Of a stretch of 64,000 nt of DNA, positions 54,248 through 62,550 are shown piece after piece (the first letter of the stretch is position 1; every line of letters begins with the position of its first letter). A model generated the notes under the pieces. It saw only the letters and a list, made by a program, of their open reading frames with translations. It made no database searches and was not told where the DNA came from. The position numbers and the translations under genes were made by a program. The stretch is from Sporosarcina globispora (GTDB lineage Bacteria; Bacillota; Bacilli; Bacillales; Cytobacillaceae). Location: contig NZ_LGUF01000007.1 in NCBI RefSeq assembly GCF_001274725.1, forward strand, positions 3,384,327-3,448,326, given 5' to 3'.

Positions 54248-55213
54248 TTAGGCTTTGCCAATTACTGAAAGCATTTGCTCTAAACGATGCTGAAAGGTGT
54301 GTTCTTTTAATACACGGATCCTGGCTTTATGGGCGATAAGCTCTCGTTCTTTGTCAGCTTTCATATAATAATGAACTTTTTCTAAAAGATCTTTCATACT
54401 TCTAAAAGCTATTATTTCTTCATTTTCAACAAAATGATTTGATAAATCTTCTCTAAACTCTATAAGCTGAAATGCCGCACAAGCTGCCACATCAAATGTA
54501 CGATTATTAATGCTTTTTCCTGCAATACCCAGCTTGTTTTTGTTTTGCCGCAAATTTGAGGGGCGATGTGAATTAAGCACTATTTTTGCCCCATTATAAT
54601 AGTTTGCTACTATTGGAGGCTCTACCCATCCTTCATCTATGTTTAAGTTACTATTTTGCCAATAACTGCGTAAATAACGACTCCAATTTCCAATAACACG
54701 AACTTTGTAAGACGTTTTTTCCAGAATGAATTCCAGCAGTTGTATACGATCAGGATATGGATAACCAACAAAGCAAATATCACTTTCGAATTCCCCAGGA
54801 ACCTTTTTGGGAATAAAAACATTAGGGTTGGCAGCCAGCGGCAAATGGTAAGCTCTTTTAAGACCCTTTTTTTTATAAAATTCAAGAGCTGCAGTGTCGA
54901 TTGTAAATAAATAATCAAAATCGTTCATGAGCCCAATGGAGCGATCAATATTATAGGGATCTTCTGTCAGCCATATCGAAGTTTTTACCCCATATTGTTT
55001 GAGGAATTCCACTATTGCTATTGGCATTTTGTACCCAACTAATGTTAAGGCCATCTCAGGCTTAAATGACTGTAAAATTGATTCAAGTTCTTTGACTCCC
55101 TGATTAAAGTAATAAAAAATCACTTTATGCTCTTTTTTTAATTCATCATGAATCCATGATTCAAACCAATCATAAATCCCTTGATATCCTGAAGTTATAA
55201 AAAGGATTCGCAT
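54248..55213 (-). CDS. CgeB-like glycosyltransferase (spore maturation type)
   Basis: The 321-residue protein has the CgeB/YkvP layout: GYQGIYDWFE near the N-terminus, IWLTEDPYNIDRS (DUF3880-like), ICFVGYPYPDR and the C-terminal KSINNRTFDVAACAAFQLIE acceptor/donor loop of GT-B enzymes. CgeB-type proteins act in late sporulation on the outermost spore layer. The ribosome site (TGAGTGA) is weak. Confidence 0.8.
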   Translation of the reverse strand: MRILFITSGYQGIYDWFESWIHDELKKEHKVIFYYFNQGVKELESILQSFKPEMALTLVGYKMPIAIVEFLKQYGVKTSIWLTEDPYNIDRSIGLMNDFDYLFTIDTAALEFYKKKGLKRAYHLPLAANPNVFIPKKVPGEFESDICFVGYPYPDRIQLLEFILEKTSYKVRVIGNWSRYLRSYWQNSNLNIDEGWVEPPIVANYYNGAKIVLNSHRPSNLRQNKNKLGIAGKSINNRTFDVAACAAFQLIEFREDLSNHFVENEEIIAFRSMKDLLEKVHYYMKADKERELIAHKARIRVLKEHTFQHRLEQMLSVIGKA

Positions 55214-55615
55214 ATATAATCACTCAAATCTAAATAAAATGAAAAAATGCATTTTCTTTCAGAAGTAGTGCTAAATTAGGTGCACTTCCGCTGAATCGGC
55301 GGCATTTTTTAGTTATGGAACTTTAATTCTGCTTTTAATATATGTCGAAAAGCAATCATTGTGAGAATAGGTACAATCAGTGCCAATGACTAATACAACA
55401 AACAGAAAACCTTACTGGGATTTAAAATAATATAGTAGGGTGTAATGCATTAATTCTACAAAAAAATGAAAAATAGACAGGTACCTATCGGCTCTAGTCC
55501 ATTCCTTTTATAGATTTAGACATATATATAAGTAAGTCAATAATTTAAGTAAAATACTATTTTTGGTATTGCACTTAAAATTATAGTTGACAAAAACTTA
55601 CAAGGAGTGGAATTT
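55214..55615. other. Intergenic region, divergent promoters
   Basis: AT-rich with no gene. CATATATATA (55521-55530) is a possible SigK-like -10 for the coat gene at 55616 but lacks a good -35. CATAACTAA on the minus strand near 55305-55315 is a weak candidate for the CgeB-like gene. Confidence 0.35.
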
Positions 55616-56374
55616 ATGAAAAACAATACTGGCCATGGCTGTGGCTGCAATGATCATAAAGCGTGCCCGCCAATGCCGGCAGGTCACGAAGTAAAATCAA
55701 AAAGCACAGGCTGTGATATTGACACGTTTCTAATTGGCGGAACTGAAGAAACTGTTGTTTTGGCAGATGTGACAGTAGAAACATTAGTAGAAGCAGATAT
55801 TCATTTGCCTACTTTTGCGACTGATATTAAAAATATCAGAAAGAATGTTCATTTAACACAATGCAAGGCTACACCGGATTTTTCTGATCCTTTTAGAGTG
55901 AAACTATTCGTAGAAGGGTTTGTGCACAAAAATATTCAATTTGTTGACGGTGGAAGCTGTGTCAGAGATTTTAGTGTAAATGTACCTTTCAGATGTTTTG
56001 ACTTTGTTGACCTTATTAACCCTGTTGCCTTTCCTTTTGGGGATCCATTCAGCAGCAAAGACAGCGGCAATTTAGAAATCAGGGAGATTTCAAAAGATGG
56101 AATGAGTGCAGATCGCTGTAATTTTGGATCCATCACGTTTGAAATCAATAATGAGCCGATTAAATGCAAATTGCTTGCCTCTCAAGTAGATCAGTGGGAT
56201 ATTCTGAGTGATTTTGATAACTGGGGACGTTTTAATAAAATTACTGAAAAAATGAATGTTGTGCTTTTCCTTAAATTGTCACAAAAACAGCAAGTTGCAG
56301 AACCTTCTCCAAATGGCTCAACAGGCGCAGAGGCTATGGCCGCAAAATTTAAAAAAATTACTCGCCGCAGATAA
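55616..56374 (+). CDS. Spore-surface-like protein (SPOCS/CsxC-like core)
   Basis: The 252-residue protein begins with a Cys/His-rich stretch (GHGCGCNDHKACPP). Its core, ADVTVETLVEADIHL...IKNIRKNVHLTQCKA...LFVEGFVHKNIQFV, is shared with the proteins at 58865 and 59935 and resembles the SPOCS-type spore-coat domain and the CsxC/BC_2427-like exosporium proteins. ATG 55616 has AAGGAGTGG upstream. A basic tail (FKKITRRR) ends it. Likely a structural coat or exosporium component. Confidence 0.65.
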   Translation: MKNNTGHGCGCNDHKACPPMPAGHEVKSKSTGCDIDTFLIGGTEETVVLADVTVETLVEADIHLPTFATDIKNIRKNVHLTQCKATPDFSDPFRVKLFVEGFVHKNIQFVDGGSCVRDFSVNVPFRCFDFVDLINPVAFPFGDPFSSKDSGNLEIREISKDGMSADRCNFGSITFEINNEPIKCKLLASQVDQWDILSDFDNWGRFNKITEKMNVVLFLKLSQKQQVAEPSPNGSTGAEAMAAKFKKITRRR

Positions 56375-56381
56375 ATGCGGA

Positions 56382-56414
56382 AAAGGGTGCCTTATTTTTG
56401 GCACCCTTTATTAT
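56382..56414. terminator. Bidirectional terminator
   Basis: AAAGGGTGCC / GGCACCCTTT, 10 bp, serves the convergent genes at 55616 and 56425. Confidence 0.8.
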
Positions 56415-56424
56415 AATGAATTAT

Positions 56425-58791
56425 TTATGCTAAATTAAGATCCACATACTGCTTCTGGAGTAGATCAATTTCCAGAATCGCTCTTCCCTGAATATCGACC
56501 TCTGATTTTTCATTCTCTATAATATCATTGTGCCATACAAAATGAATACTTTGTAATTGGGCCTCTATTTTTTCTGAAAAATACTGAGCGGCTTCATAAT
56601 GCGAACTTATACCCTGACCGTCATCTGTCTTAAAGGAATATTCCTTTTGGAAGCTTGTTATTGGCATTTCTGGAGGGTAGAGCCAATCCGCATCTGCCGT
56701 TTTATCCCATTTTACAGGTATTTTAATTGTATGAAGAGAACCTCCAGCAGCATTATCTACATATTCAAGATCCGCTAAAAGTGTTCCTTTTAAAAAAATA
56801 ACATCCGAAGGGAGAATAACATTTGTTTCCAGTGTTTGAATGGACCATTCCAATTTGGTGATGTTCTTAATTGGCAAATGGATAGGGAAGGTATCAAAAA
56901 TGTCTATTTCAATGTTCAGCTTATCCACAAGAACGGGTACTTTCACAGTCGGCATTAAGACTTTCGGCAAGCATTTCTTAGTGTGAGTTGAATGGCATGG
57001 ATTTTCTTCGCTCGGTTCGTCAGGACAGAATTTCTGATCAAAAGCATCCTCAAGAGCAGTAGTTTCACTGGTGCTTTCTGTACATTCTGATGATGATTCT
57101 ACATAATCCCTGTATTTGGATTCTGGATGAGAAGAAGAATCTTCAAGATCCGAAAAGAATTTTTCTCGTGAAGAGGACTCTTCCTCATTCATACCCAGAA
57201 ATTCTGCATTTTTTTCCCCTAAAGCTGAATAGCATGAACTATCCTGACAATCTGACTCAAGCTCACATGAAGGTAACTCATTATCAGCTATACCCAGATC
57301 CTCCAGCGCTGAAGATGATTCTTCATTATCTGTATTAAGGATGCGAGAAAAATTTTCAAGCAAGTCTGAGACCTTTTTGAGATTTTCATCAGATTCTGTA
57401 ATCATATTTTTGTTCTTCTTTTTTGACTCATGGGCTTTTTGGAGAAGATTCGAAAATGTTTCTTGCATTTTTAAAGATTGTTCTATATCGTCATATCCCT
57501 GAAAACCTTGAAAATCATTATTTTCTGGATGTAAATCCTCTAGTATTGAATAGGCTTTTTCCAATAAGAATGAGAATTCGCCTTTATATGGAGCCGAGTC
57601 ATTATCTTCTGGCAGTCCGGATTCATCTGTCTCAAGGTACACATCTTCCTGTGATAAGTGCTGGTCTTTTTCATCTGGCTGATGGCTGTCAAATGAAGAT
57701 GTTTCTTCATTGGCATCAAGGGTATTTCCATGATTATCATCTGAATTTATGTCTTTTGCAGCAGATGATTCCTCTTCGTCCATTAGATAATTGTCAAGAG
57801 AGTCATGTTTCTCTGCAGAGGATTCTTCTTCTTCTGAATACAAATCTGACATCACTGAAAAAACTTCATCCTGCTGCGAAGGGGGATGATTATTTAGAGA
57901 TAATCGAAGTACTTCCTCAGAGGAGGATTCATAAAGCATTGAAAAAAATTTTTCCACGAGGGGAAGTTCCTCCTCTGTAGGAGCAGCTAAATAATCCTGC
58001 GACTCTGATTCCGCATCGCTGGTTAGTTTATTTTCAAAAAAAGATAATCTTTCAACAGGAGTATCTGAACTCTCCGATCTTTCTGATTCTTTTCCTTGCA
58101 GCATCAAAAGAAATTCTTGCTCCAATAAGGAACTATTGTCAAGTTCTTTACTGTTTCCATTCCTTTTATCAGCCATATAATCGGCTGAATAAGGATGCGA
58201 TTCCTCAATGGAGGGAGTATTCTCCTTTGGATTTTCATCATGAACAAACTGACGATCGTTCAGCTCTAAATTTGAAAAAACTTCCTCAGCTCCTTCAGAA
58301 GCAGATATATCCTTTAAATAGAACTGAGTTCTTCCGGCTGAACTTTCTTCAGGGAGTGTTGGAGACCAGGAAAGCCTTGGAGAGAATGGAGTCAGCATGT
58401 AAGAGGCTTTGCCCTTATTATCTATCCAAGATTTGTCTGAAGAGTTCGTGTTCACTTCATTTTTTTGGTTCTTCTTTTCCTCAATCATTTTTTTATTCTC
58501 TGGAACTTTATTTTTGCTTGCTTTTTTTGAATCTCTCGGTCTTCGAATTAACTGCTGTGCTTCTATTTTTGGCGGCGGCAATATGAAAGGTTTAGATCCG
58601 CTTTTACTTGATGAATTTCCAGGAGCAGATGTCTGCTCCCTGGTATTTATCTTCTGGTTTTTCAGTGGACCCTTAAACTTATCCTTCTGCGAAAAAGAGA
58701 GAGGATCAGGTTTATTGTTCCGTTCTTCTATTGAAGGAATTCTTTCATGGAAGCCGTAAATACGGTTATAGGCATCATTCATATTATTCAT
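56425..58791 (-). CDS. Large acidic low-complexity spore-surface protein
   Basis: The 788-residue protein has a basic/Pro-containing N-terminus (about 1-120), a long disordered middle (about 130-620) rich in Ser, Glu and Asp with repeated EESS and SSSEE clusters, and a folded C-terminus (about 640-788) with PVLVDKLNIEIDIFDTFP and LPSDVIFLKGTLLADLEYV, distantly like the SPOCS-type core of its neighbours. The acidic region could bind calcium or basic coat proteins. Its start is unclear: ATG 58791 has no ribosome site, while GGGGATTGG... upstream continues the frame (WREWFGYQYLPFN) without a start codon. Confidence 0.7.
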   Translation of the reverse strand: MNNMNDAYNRIYGFHERIPSIEERNNKPDPLSFSQKDKFKGPLKNQKINTREQTSAPGNSSSKSGSKPFILPPPKIEAQQLIRRPRDSKKASKNKVPENKKMIEEKKNQKNEVNTNSSDKSWIDNKGKASYMLTPFSPRLSWSPTLPEESSAGRTQFYLKDISASEGAEEVFSNLELNDRQFVHDENPKENTPSIEESHPYSADYMADKRNGNSKELDNSSLLEQEFLLMLQGKESERSESSDTPVERLSFFENKLTSDAESESQDYLAAPTEEELPLVEKFFSMLYESSSEEVLRLSLNNHPPSQQDEVFSVMSDLYSEEEESSAEKHDSLDNYLMDEEESSAAKDINSDDNHGNTLDANEETSSFDSHQPDEKDQHLSQEDVYLETDESGLPEDNDSAPYKGEFSFLLEKAYSILEDLHPENNDFQGFQGYDDIEQSLKMQETFSNLLQKAHESKKKNKNMITESDENLKKVSDLLENFSRILNTDNEESSSALEDLGIADNELPSCELESDCQDSSCYSALGEKNAEFLGMNEEESSSREKFFSDLEDSSSHPESKYRDYVESSSECTESTSETTALEDAFDQKFCPDEPSEENPCHSTHTKKCLPKVLMPTVKVPVLVDKLNIEIDIFDTFPIHLPIKNITKLEWSIQTLETNVILPSDVIFLKGTLLADLEYVDNAAGGSLHTIKIPVKWDKTADADWLYPPEMPITSFQKEYSFKTDDGQGISSHYEAAQYFSEKIEAQLQSIHFVWHNDIIENEKSEVDIQGRAILEIDLLQKQYVDLNLA

Positions 58792-58841
58792 ATTAAATGG
58801 AAGATATTGGTATCCAAACCATTCTCTCCAATCCCCTCCTT
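58791..58841 (-). promoter_or_regulatory. Strong ribosome site out of frame with the 788-aa protein
   Basis: AAGGAGG (58841-58835) is followed by ATG 58822, but this frame encodes only MVWIPISSI and stops one base before ATG 58791. It is either a coupling leader peptide or the true start separated from the gene by a one-base shift. Confidence 0.5.
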
Positions 58842-58864
58842 ACTTTGAGATTCCTGTAAGAATC

Positions 58865-59641
58865 TTAATCACAGCAGTCACAGCAATCATCATTGGTAGT
58901 CGAAGCTACTCGTATTTGTTGGTTTTGGAGTACTTTAAGGTCAATATCAAGAACCATTTTCTCTTCTACTTTTGTAAAAAATCCTTCTCCCAGGGGAGAT
59001 GAGGTTGGCAGCGGCTCCCGATCAATTGCTTCATCCCATTCAATAATCTTACTCGAAATTAACTCACAGAAAGGCAATTCATTGTAAAATTGCTTGCTTT
59101 CCTGGTGGAATTGGGAAAGATCATTTGACTGCAATTCATCTTTTTCCGGGAAGCCTGATGGGAGAGGCTGTGAAACCAGGAAATCAAATTCATTGCGCTT
59201 ATTCGTCTTAGGCATAACAGGACAGGTTAAGAACTTCTTAATCTCTGTTGTGCACTGAAATGGAATATCTGTCGTGAATGAATGAATATCGGAAGCAACA
59301 GATTTCGACGTGCTGGGTTCAATCTCCGGGCTCGGACTTGCATATTGAATATTTTTCCTCACAAATCCTTTTATAAATAACTTGTTGGTAGGGAGCAGCA
59401 ATCTGCATTGAGTTAATTTTACATGTTTTTTGATATCTTTTATTTCCAGCACTGGTTCTGGAAAGGTTATAATAGCATCCACATTTATTTGAAGTGTAAG
59501 TTCAGCTAGGACAACTGGAACCTTTGCCACTATTTTTCCAATAGATACCTGCGGATGGTGGTGTTCACGGCTTTCACAATTACAATGAGTAGTTTTTACT
59601 TGGCATTCATGGTTTTTATGATCTTTATGTTTATCTGACAT
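58865..59641 (-). CDS. Spore-surface-like protein (SPOCS/CsxC-like core), paralog
   Basis: The 258-residue protein has a His/Cys-rich start (KHKDHKNHECQVKTTHCNC), core VVLAELTLQINVDAIITFPEPVLEIKDIKKHVKLTQCRLLLP...LFIKGFVRKNIQYA and a Cys-rich tail (DDCCDCCD). Very similar to 59935-60720, less to 55616-56374. AGGAGG precedes ATG 59641 and a good SigK-like promoter lies upstream. Cys-rich ends suggest disulfide or metal cross-linking in the coat. Confidence 0.7.
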   Translation of the reverse strand: MSDKHKDHKNHECQVKTTHCNCESREHHHPQVSIGKIVAKVPVVLAELTLQINVDAIITFPEPVLEIKDIKKHVKLTQCRLLLPTNKLFIKGFVRKNIQYASPSPEIEPSTSKSVASDIHSFTTDIPFQCTTEIKKFLTCPVMPKTNKRNEFDFLVSQPLPSGFPEKDELQSNDLSQFHQESKQFYNELPFCELISSKIIEWDEAIDREPLPTSSPLGEGFFTKVEEKMVLDIDLKVLQNQQIRVASTTNDDCCDCCD

Positions 59642-59669
59642 TTGGGGTCCTCCTAAAATCAAGATATTG

Positions 59670-59696
59670 CATCCTATGCATGATAAACGTCCATGT
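59670..59696 (-). promoter_or_regulatory. SigK-like promoter for the 58865-59641 gene
   Basis: On the minus strand AC (59696-59695), 16 bases, CATAGGATG (59678-59670). The 14-mer ATCATGCATAGGAT recurs upstream of the ParM-like gene. Confidence 0.55.
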
Positions 59697-59837
59697 TTGG
59701 GCGTTTACCCATGGGCATTTGCGGAAATGGAGGTACCACTCCATAAAAAACAGGAAAAAATAAAGTGTGAAGGCACTATGTATTTTTATTTTTGTCAATT
59801 TCATAACTATTGAATATATTATTTTGAAAGACATAAT

Positions 59838-59881
59838 CAAAAAAAAGCAATACCTTGATTCCAAAAGAATCATGATATTGC
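59838..59881 (-). terminator. Rho-independent terminator of the 59935 gene
   Basis: On the minus strand GCAATATCATGATTC pairs with GAATCAAGGTATTGC (few mismatches), followed by eight T. Confidence 0.85.
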
Positions 59882-59934
59882 CTTGGAGAATCCTATCCCA
59901 CTCGCCAAAGTTGAGCGGATTCTTAATTTGATTA

Positions 59935-60720
59935 TTATTGAACATCCACTCGAACTTGCTGATTTTGCATAACCTTAACAGTGAACTCTAAGAACATTTT
60001 TTCCACTATAGTTGTAAATGTTCCTTCTTTTAATGGTCCAGAGCCAGGTAGGGGTTCCCTGTCAATAGCTTCATCCCATTCAGTGATTCGGCTTGAAATT
60101 AGTTCACAGAATGGAAGCTGATTGTAGAATTGAGTACTTACTTGATGAAATTGAGATAAATCATTTGAAAGGAAATGGTCTTTTTCAGGGAATCCCTTGC
60201 CTAAATCTTGAGCTCTAAAGAAATCAAATTCGTTTCTTGTATTTTGGATCGGCAGCTGTGGTGGTGTGAATGGTGGGGCGAAATCGCCTGCTGGGATTCT
60301 AGTCACACATTCAAAAGGAACATCAACTGTTAAGGATCTAATTTCTGATGAAACACAACTGCTAGAAGAATTTGGACACGGAGTTGCATATTGAATATTT
60401 TTGCGAACAAATCCTTTAAGAAATAAATTTAAATCTCTTTGCGGGAATAGATTCATTGAATCAGCTGGGATTGATGGCAGCAGAAGACGGCATTGAACAA
60501 TCTTTACTAGCTTTTTAATATCTTTAATTTCCAGCACAGGATCTGGAAAATGAATATTTGCCACGAGGCTGGTACTTACCAATCTTTCTGCCAGTACAAC
60601 AGGAACTCTTATTATTCTTTCTCCAACTGGTGTAGTTGGCGGTCCCCCGGTTGATACACTTTCACATTGTTCTACAGATGCAGAAACATTTAAATCTATA
60701 CATTTTTTATTCTTATCCAT
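59935..60720 (-). CDS. Spore-surface-like protein (SPOCS/CsxC-like core), paralog
   Basis: The 261-residue protein shares VPVVLAERLVSTSLVANIHFPDPVLEIKDIKKLVKIVQCRLLLPS, LKGFVRKNIQYA, GFPEKDHFLSNDLSQFHQVS and ELISSRITEWDEAIDREPLP with the 58865 protein, evidently a duplicate. It lacks the Cys-rich tail. GGGAGGAAATAAAG precedes ATG 60720. Own terminator and SigK-like -10. Confidence 0.7.
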   Translation of the reverse strand: MDKNKKCIDLNVSASVEQCESVSTGGPPTTPVGERIIRVPVVLAERLVSTSLVANIHFPDPVLEIKDIKKLVKIVQCRLLLPSIPADSMNLFPQRDLNLFLKGFVRKNIQYATPCPNSSSSCVSSEIRSLTVDVPFECVTRIPAGDFAPPFTPPQLPIQNTRNEFDFFRAQDLGKGFPEKDHFLSNDLSQFHQVSTQFYNQLPFCELISSRITEWDEAIDREPLPGSGPLKEGTFTTIVEKMFLEFTVKVMQNQQVRVDVQ

Positions 60721-60754
60721 TCTTTATTTCCTCCCTTTGATTTTAGGTTCATGT

Positions 60755-60763
60755 TATCCTATG
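60755..60763 (-). promoter_or_regulatory. SigK-like -10 element for the 59935-60720 gene
   Basis: CATAGGATA on the minus strand, a full CATAnnnTA match; -35 not clear. Confidence 0.5.
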
Positions 60764-60851
60764 CGTTTATATGGATATTTGCAGTAGTACAAACGTGGAA
60801 ATTTGGCTAATTATTCTATATTAGTCTAAAAAAATTTATAAAAGTACGGGC

Positions 60852-60880
60852 ACATTTGGACTCCTATCATGCATAGGATT
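60852..60880 (+). promoter_or_regulatory. SigK-like promoter for the ParM-like operon
   Basis: ACA (60852-60854), 17 bases, CATAGGATT (60872-60880). The predicted start lies very close to the ribosome site, which lowers confidence. Confidence 0.45.
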
Positions 60881-60902
60881 CAGAAGGAGGAGTGAGGAAT
60901 CT

Positions 60903-62087
60903 ATGGAAAAACAAAATTTTCTTGCTGTAGATATTGGAAACAGCTGGTATAAAGCTTTAGCGTCAGATAATGGAATCCTTTCAGAATATCAGCTGCCAAA
61001 TGCGATTGCCCTGTTTGATGAAGAATTTTACGAAAAGCCATATGATGATGAAGATATCGTGCTGGAAGAGAACCTTATTGTAGAAGTCAAAAGCCCGGCA
61101 GTGATTGATAAAAGAGAAATTTTCTATATTGGCAAAGGAGCTGCCAGACAAAGAGATGTTAGTCTAACTGCATTTAACAACCAAAAAGTAGATGAAGACA
61201 GAACCTATTTGCTGTTGTTTGGTATGGCAGCCTATCATGCATTGCTTCAGTCTCCTGAAGAAACAGAAATACATTATTCTATTGACCAATTAGCTGTTTC
61301 ACTTCCAACGACTCAGTATAAAGAAAGAAAATCACGATTAAAAGATAAGCTGGCAGGTACACATACAGTTATTTTTCATAAAGTGCCCGGAGTGCAGGAA
61401 CCAAAAGAATTAGTAGTTAAATTAGAAATTAAAAATATTATTGTTGGGGCTGAAGGAGCCTGTGCATACCTGGGGTTAACAAGAGATCAAGAAACTCTCG
61501 AAGTAAGGAATGAAGAACTTGTTAAAGAATCAATAAAAGGAATCATAATCGGGGATCTCGGGGGAGACTCTGTGGATTTTGTGGGAATCAAAAATAATAA
61601 GCCTGTAGCATCTGTAGAGGGAGAACCATTCGGCATCAACCAATTTCTTGATAATATTATCCAAAGGGTAAGCAAAAAGGAAATGTTCCGATTTGATTCA
61701 CGGGCTGAATTGGAGGAAAAATTGGCTGCCGGTCAATCAGAATGGTATGTTGAGCCTTTTGCAGGTGTAAGAAAGGATATCAGCAAATATATTATCCCTC
61801 AGTTAAAATCCATGGCTATTAAGTATCTTGAGCATTTTGATCGTGTGAGAAGCAGTACAACAGAAATTAAAGGAGCTGTCCGCTATATTGCAGTCGGGGG
61901 AGCAGCGAAATTGGCACGGAAGCAAATCCAGGAAGCAGCAGTAAGGTGGAATGAAAGGGGCCGGCCAATTGAACTAATGTTTCCGCAGGACATGGAAAAG
62001 TTAAATGTTCAGGGTTTAATGATTTTGGCTAAAATGAATCAGTTAAAGAAAGTACAAGGAAATCACGTAATTTCCACTAAAGGTTAA
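60903..62087 (+). CDS. ParM/Alp-like bacterial actin
   Basis: The 394-residue protein has the actin-fold ATPase motifs: phosphate-1 LAVDIGNSWYKAL (7-19), phosphate-2 GIIIGDLGGDSVDFVGI (about 216-232) and adenosine YIAVGGAAKLA (about 332-342). ParM/StbA relatives form filaments that move plasmids. Here it is chromosomal, beside spore-surface genes, with a SigK-like promoter and no parC-type repeats visible. It is followed by a small partner gene, as ParM genes are by parR. Confidence 0.8.
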   Translation: MEKQNFLAVDIGNSWYKALASDNGILSEYQLPNAIALFDEEFYEKPYDDEDIVLEENLIVEVKSPAVIDKREIFYIGKGAARQRDVSLTAFNNQKVDEDRTYLLLFGMAAYHALLQSPEETEIHYSIDQLAVSLPTTQYKERKSRLKDKLAGTHTVIFHKVPGVQEPKELVVKLEIKNIIVGAEGACAYLGLTRDQETLEVRNEELVKESIKGIIIGDLGGDSVDFVGIKNNKPVASVEGEPFGINQFLDNIIQRVSKKEMFRFDSRAELEEKLAAGQSEWYVEPFAGVRKDISKYIIPQLKSMAIKYLEHFDRVRSSTTEIKGAVRYIAVGGAAKLARKQIQEAAVRWNERGRPIELMFPQDMEKLNVQGLMILAKMNQLKKVQGNHVISTKG

Positions 62088-62098
62088 GGATGATGGAA

Positions 62099-62467
62099 AT
62101 GTTCAGGACATATACAGACTATGTTAATAAGACTGCTCTTACTCTTCCTGACAAATTCATTGATGTAAGAACCGGCGAATCCATTGAGGTATTACCAACG
62201 GTTCTGGAACAAATAGAATATCACTCAAACAATAGTACTCTTATTCATTTGGTTTTAACAGCTCTAAATAGCTATTTGCAGCCAAAGAGTATAAGTAACG
62301 GCAGCACTTTACTCCTCGAAGAAATAAGAGAAATTAAAAGAATGATGCAAATGGGTTATCTCCCAAGAGGGAATGGTCAAATTAGAAATGGACCTGCACA
62401 AGTAAACGATACATCTAACCTTGATTTGATTGAGGTAGAAGATGTATTAGAGGCATTTGGCGGCTAA
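62099..62467 (+). CDS. Small partner protein of the ParM-like actin
   Basis: The 122-residue protein starts 11 bases after the actin gene. ATG 62099 is preferred, since AAGGA (62086-62090) is eight bases upstream and overlaps ATG 62090. It has a helical middle (NNSTLIHLVLTALNSYL) and an acidic helical end (DLIEVEDVLEAFGG). It is similar only in position and size to plasmid partners such as ParR or AlpR; no ribbon-helix-helix motif is obvious. Confidence 0.55.
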   Translation: MFRTYTDYVNKTALTLPDKFIDVRTGESIEVLPTVLEQIEYHSNNSTLIHLVLTALNSYLQPKSISNGSTLLLEEIREIKRMMQMGYLPRGNGQIRNGPAQVNDTSNLDLIEVEDVLEAFGG

Positions 62468-62483
62468 TAATTATTAGCTATGT

Positions 62484-62526
62484 AAAAAGGTGCACCAATA
62501 TGGAAGGTACACCTTTTTTACTTTTT
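62484..62526 (+). terminator. Rho-independent terminator
   Basis: AAAAAGGTGCACC / GGTACACCTTTTTT, about 12 bp with one mismatch, then ACTTTTT. Confidence 0.85.
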
Positions 62527-62550
62527 CCCAACATGCTGCTTGGTTCATAC

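Noticed and set aside
57423..57980. Plus-strand frame of 185 codons opposite the acidic coat protein
   Set aside because: It is an antisense shadow of the Ser/Glu-rich low-complexity region, without a ribosome site.
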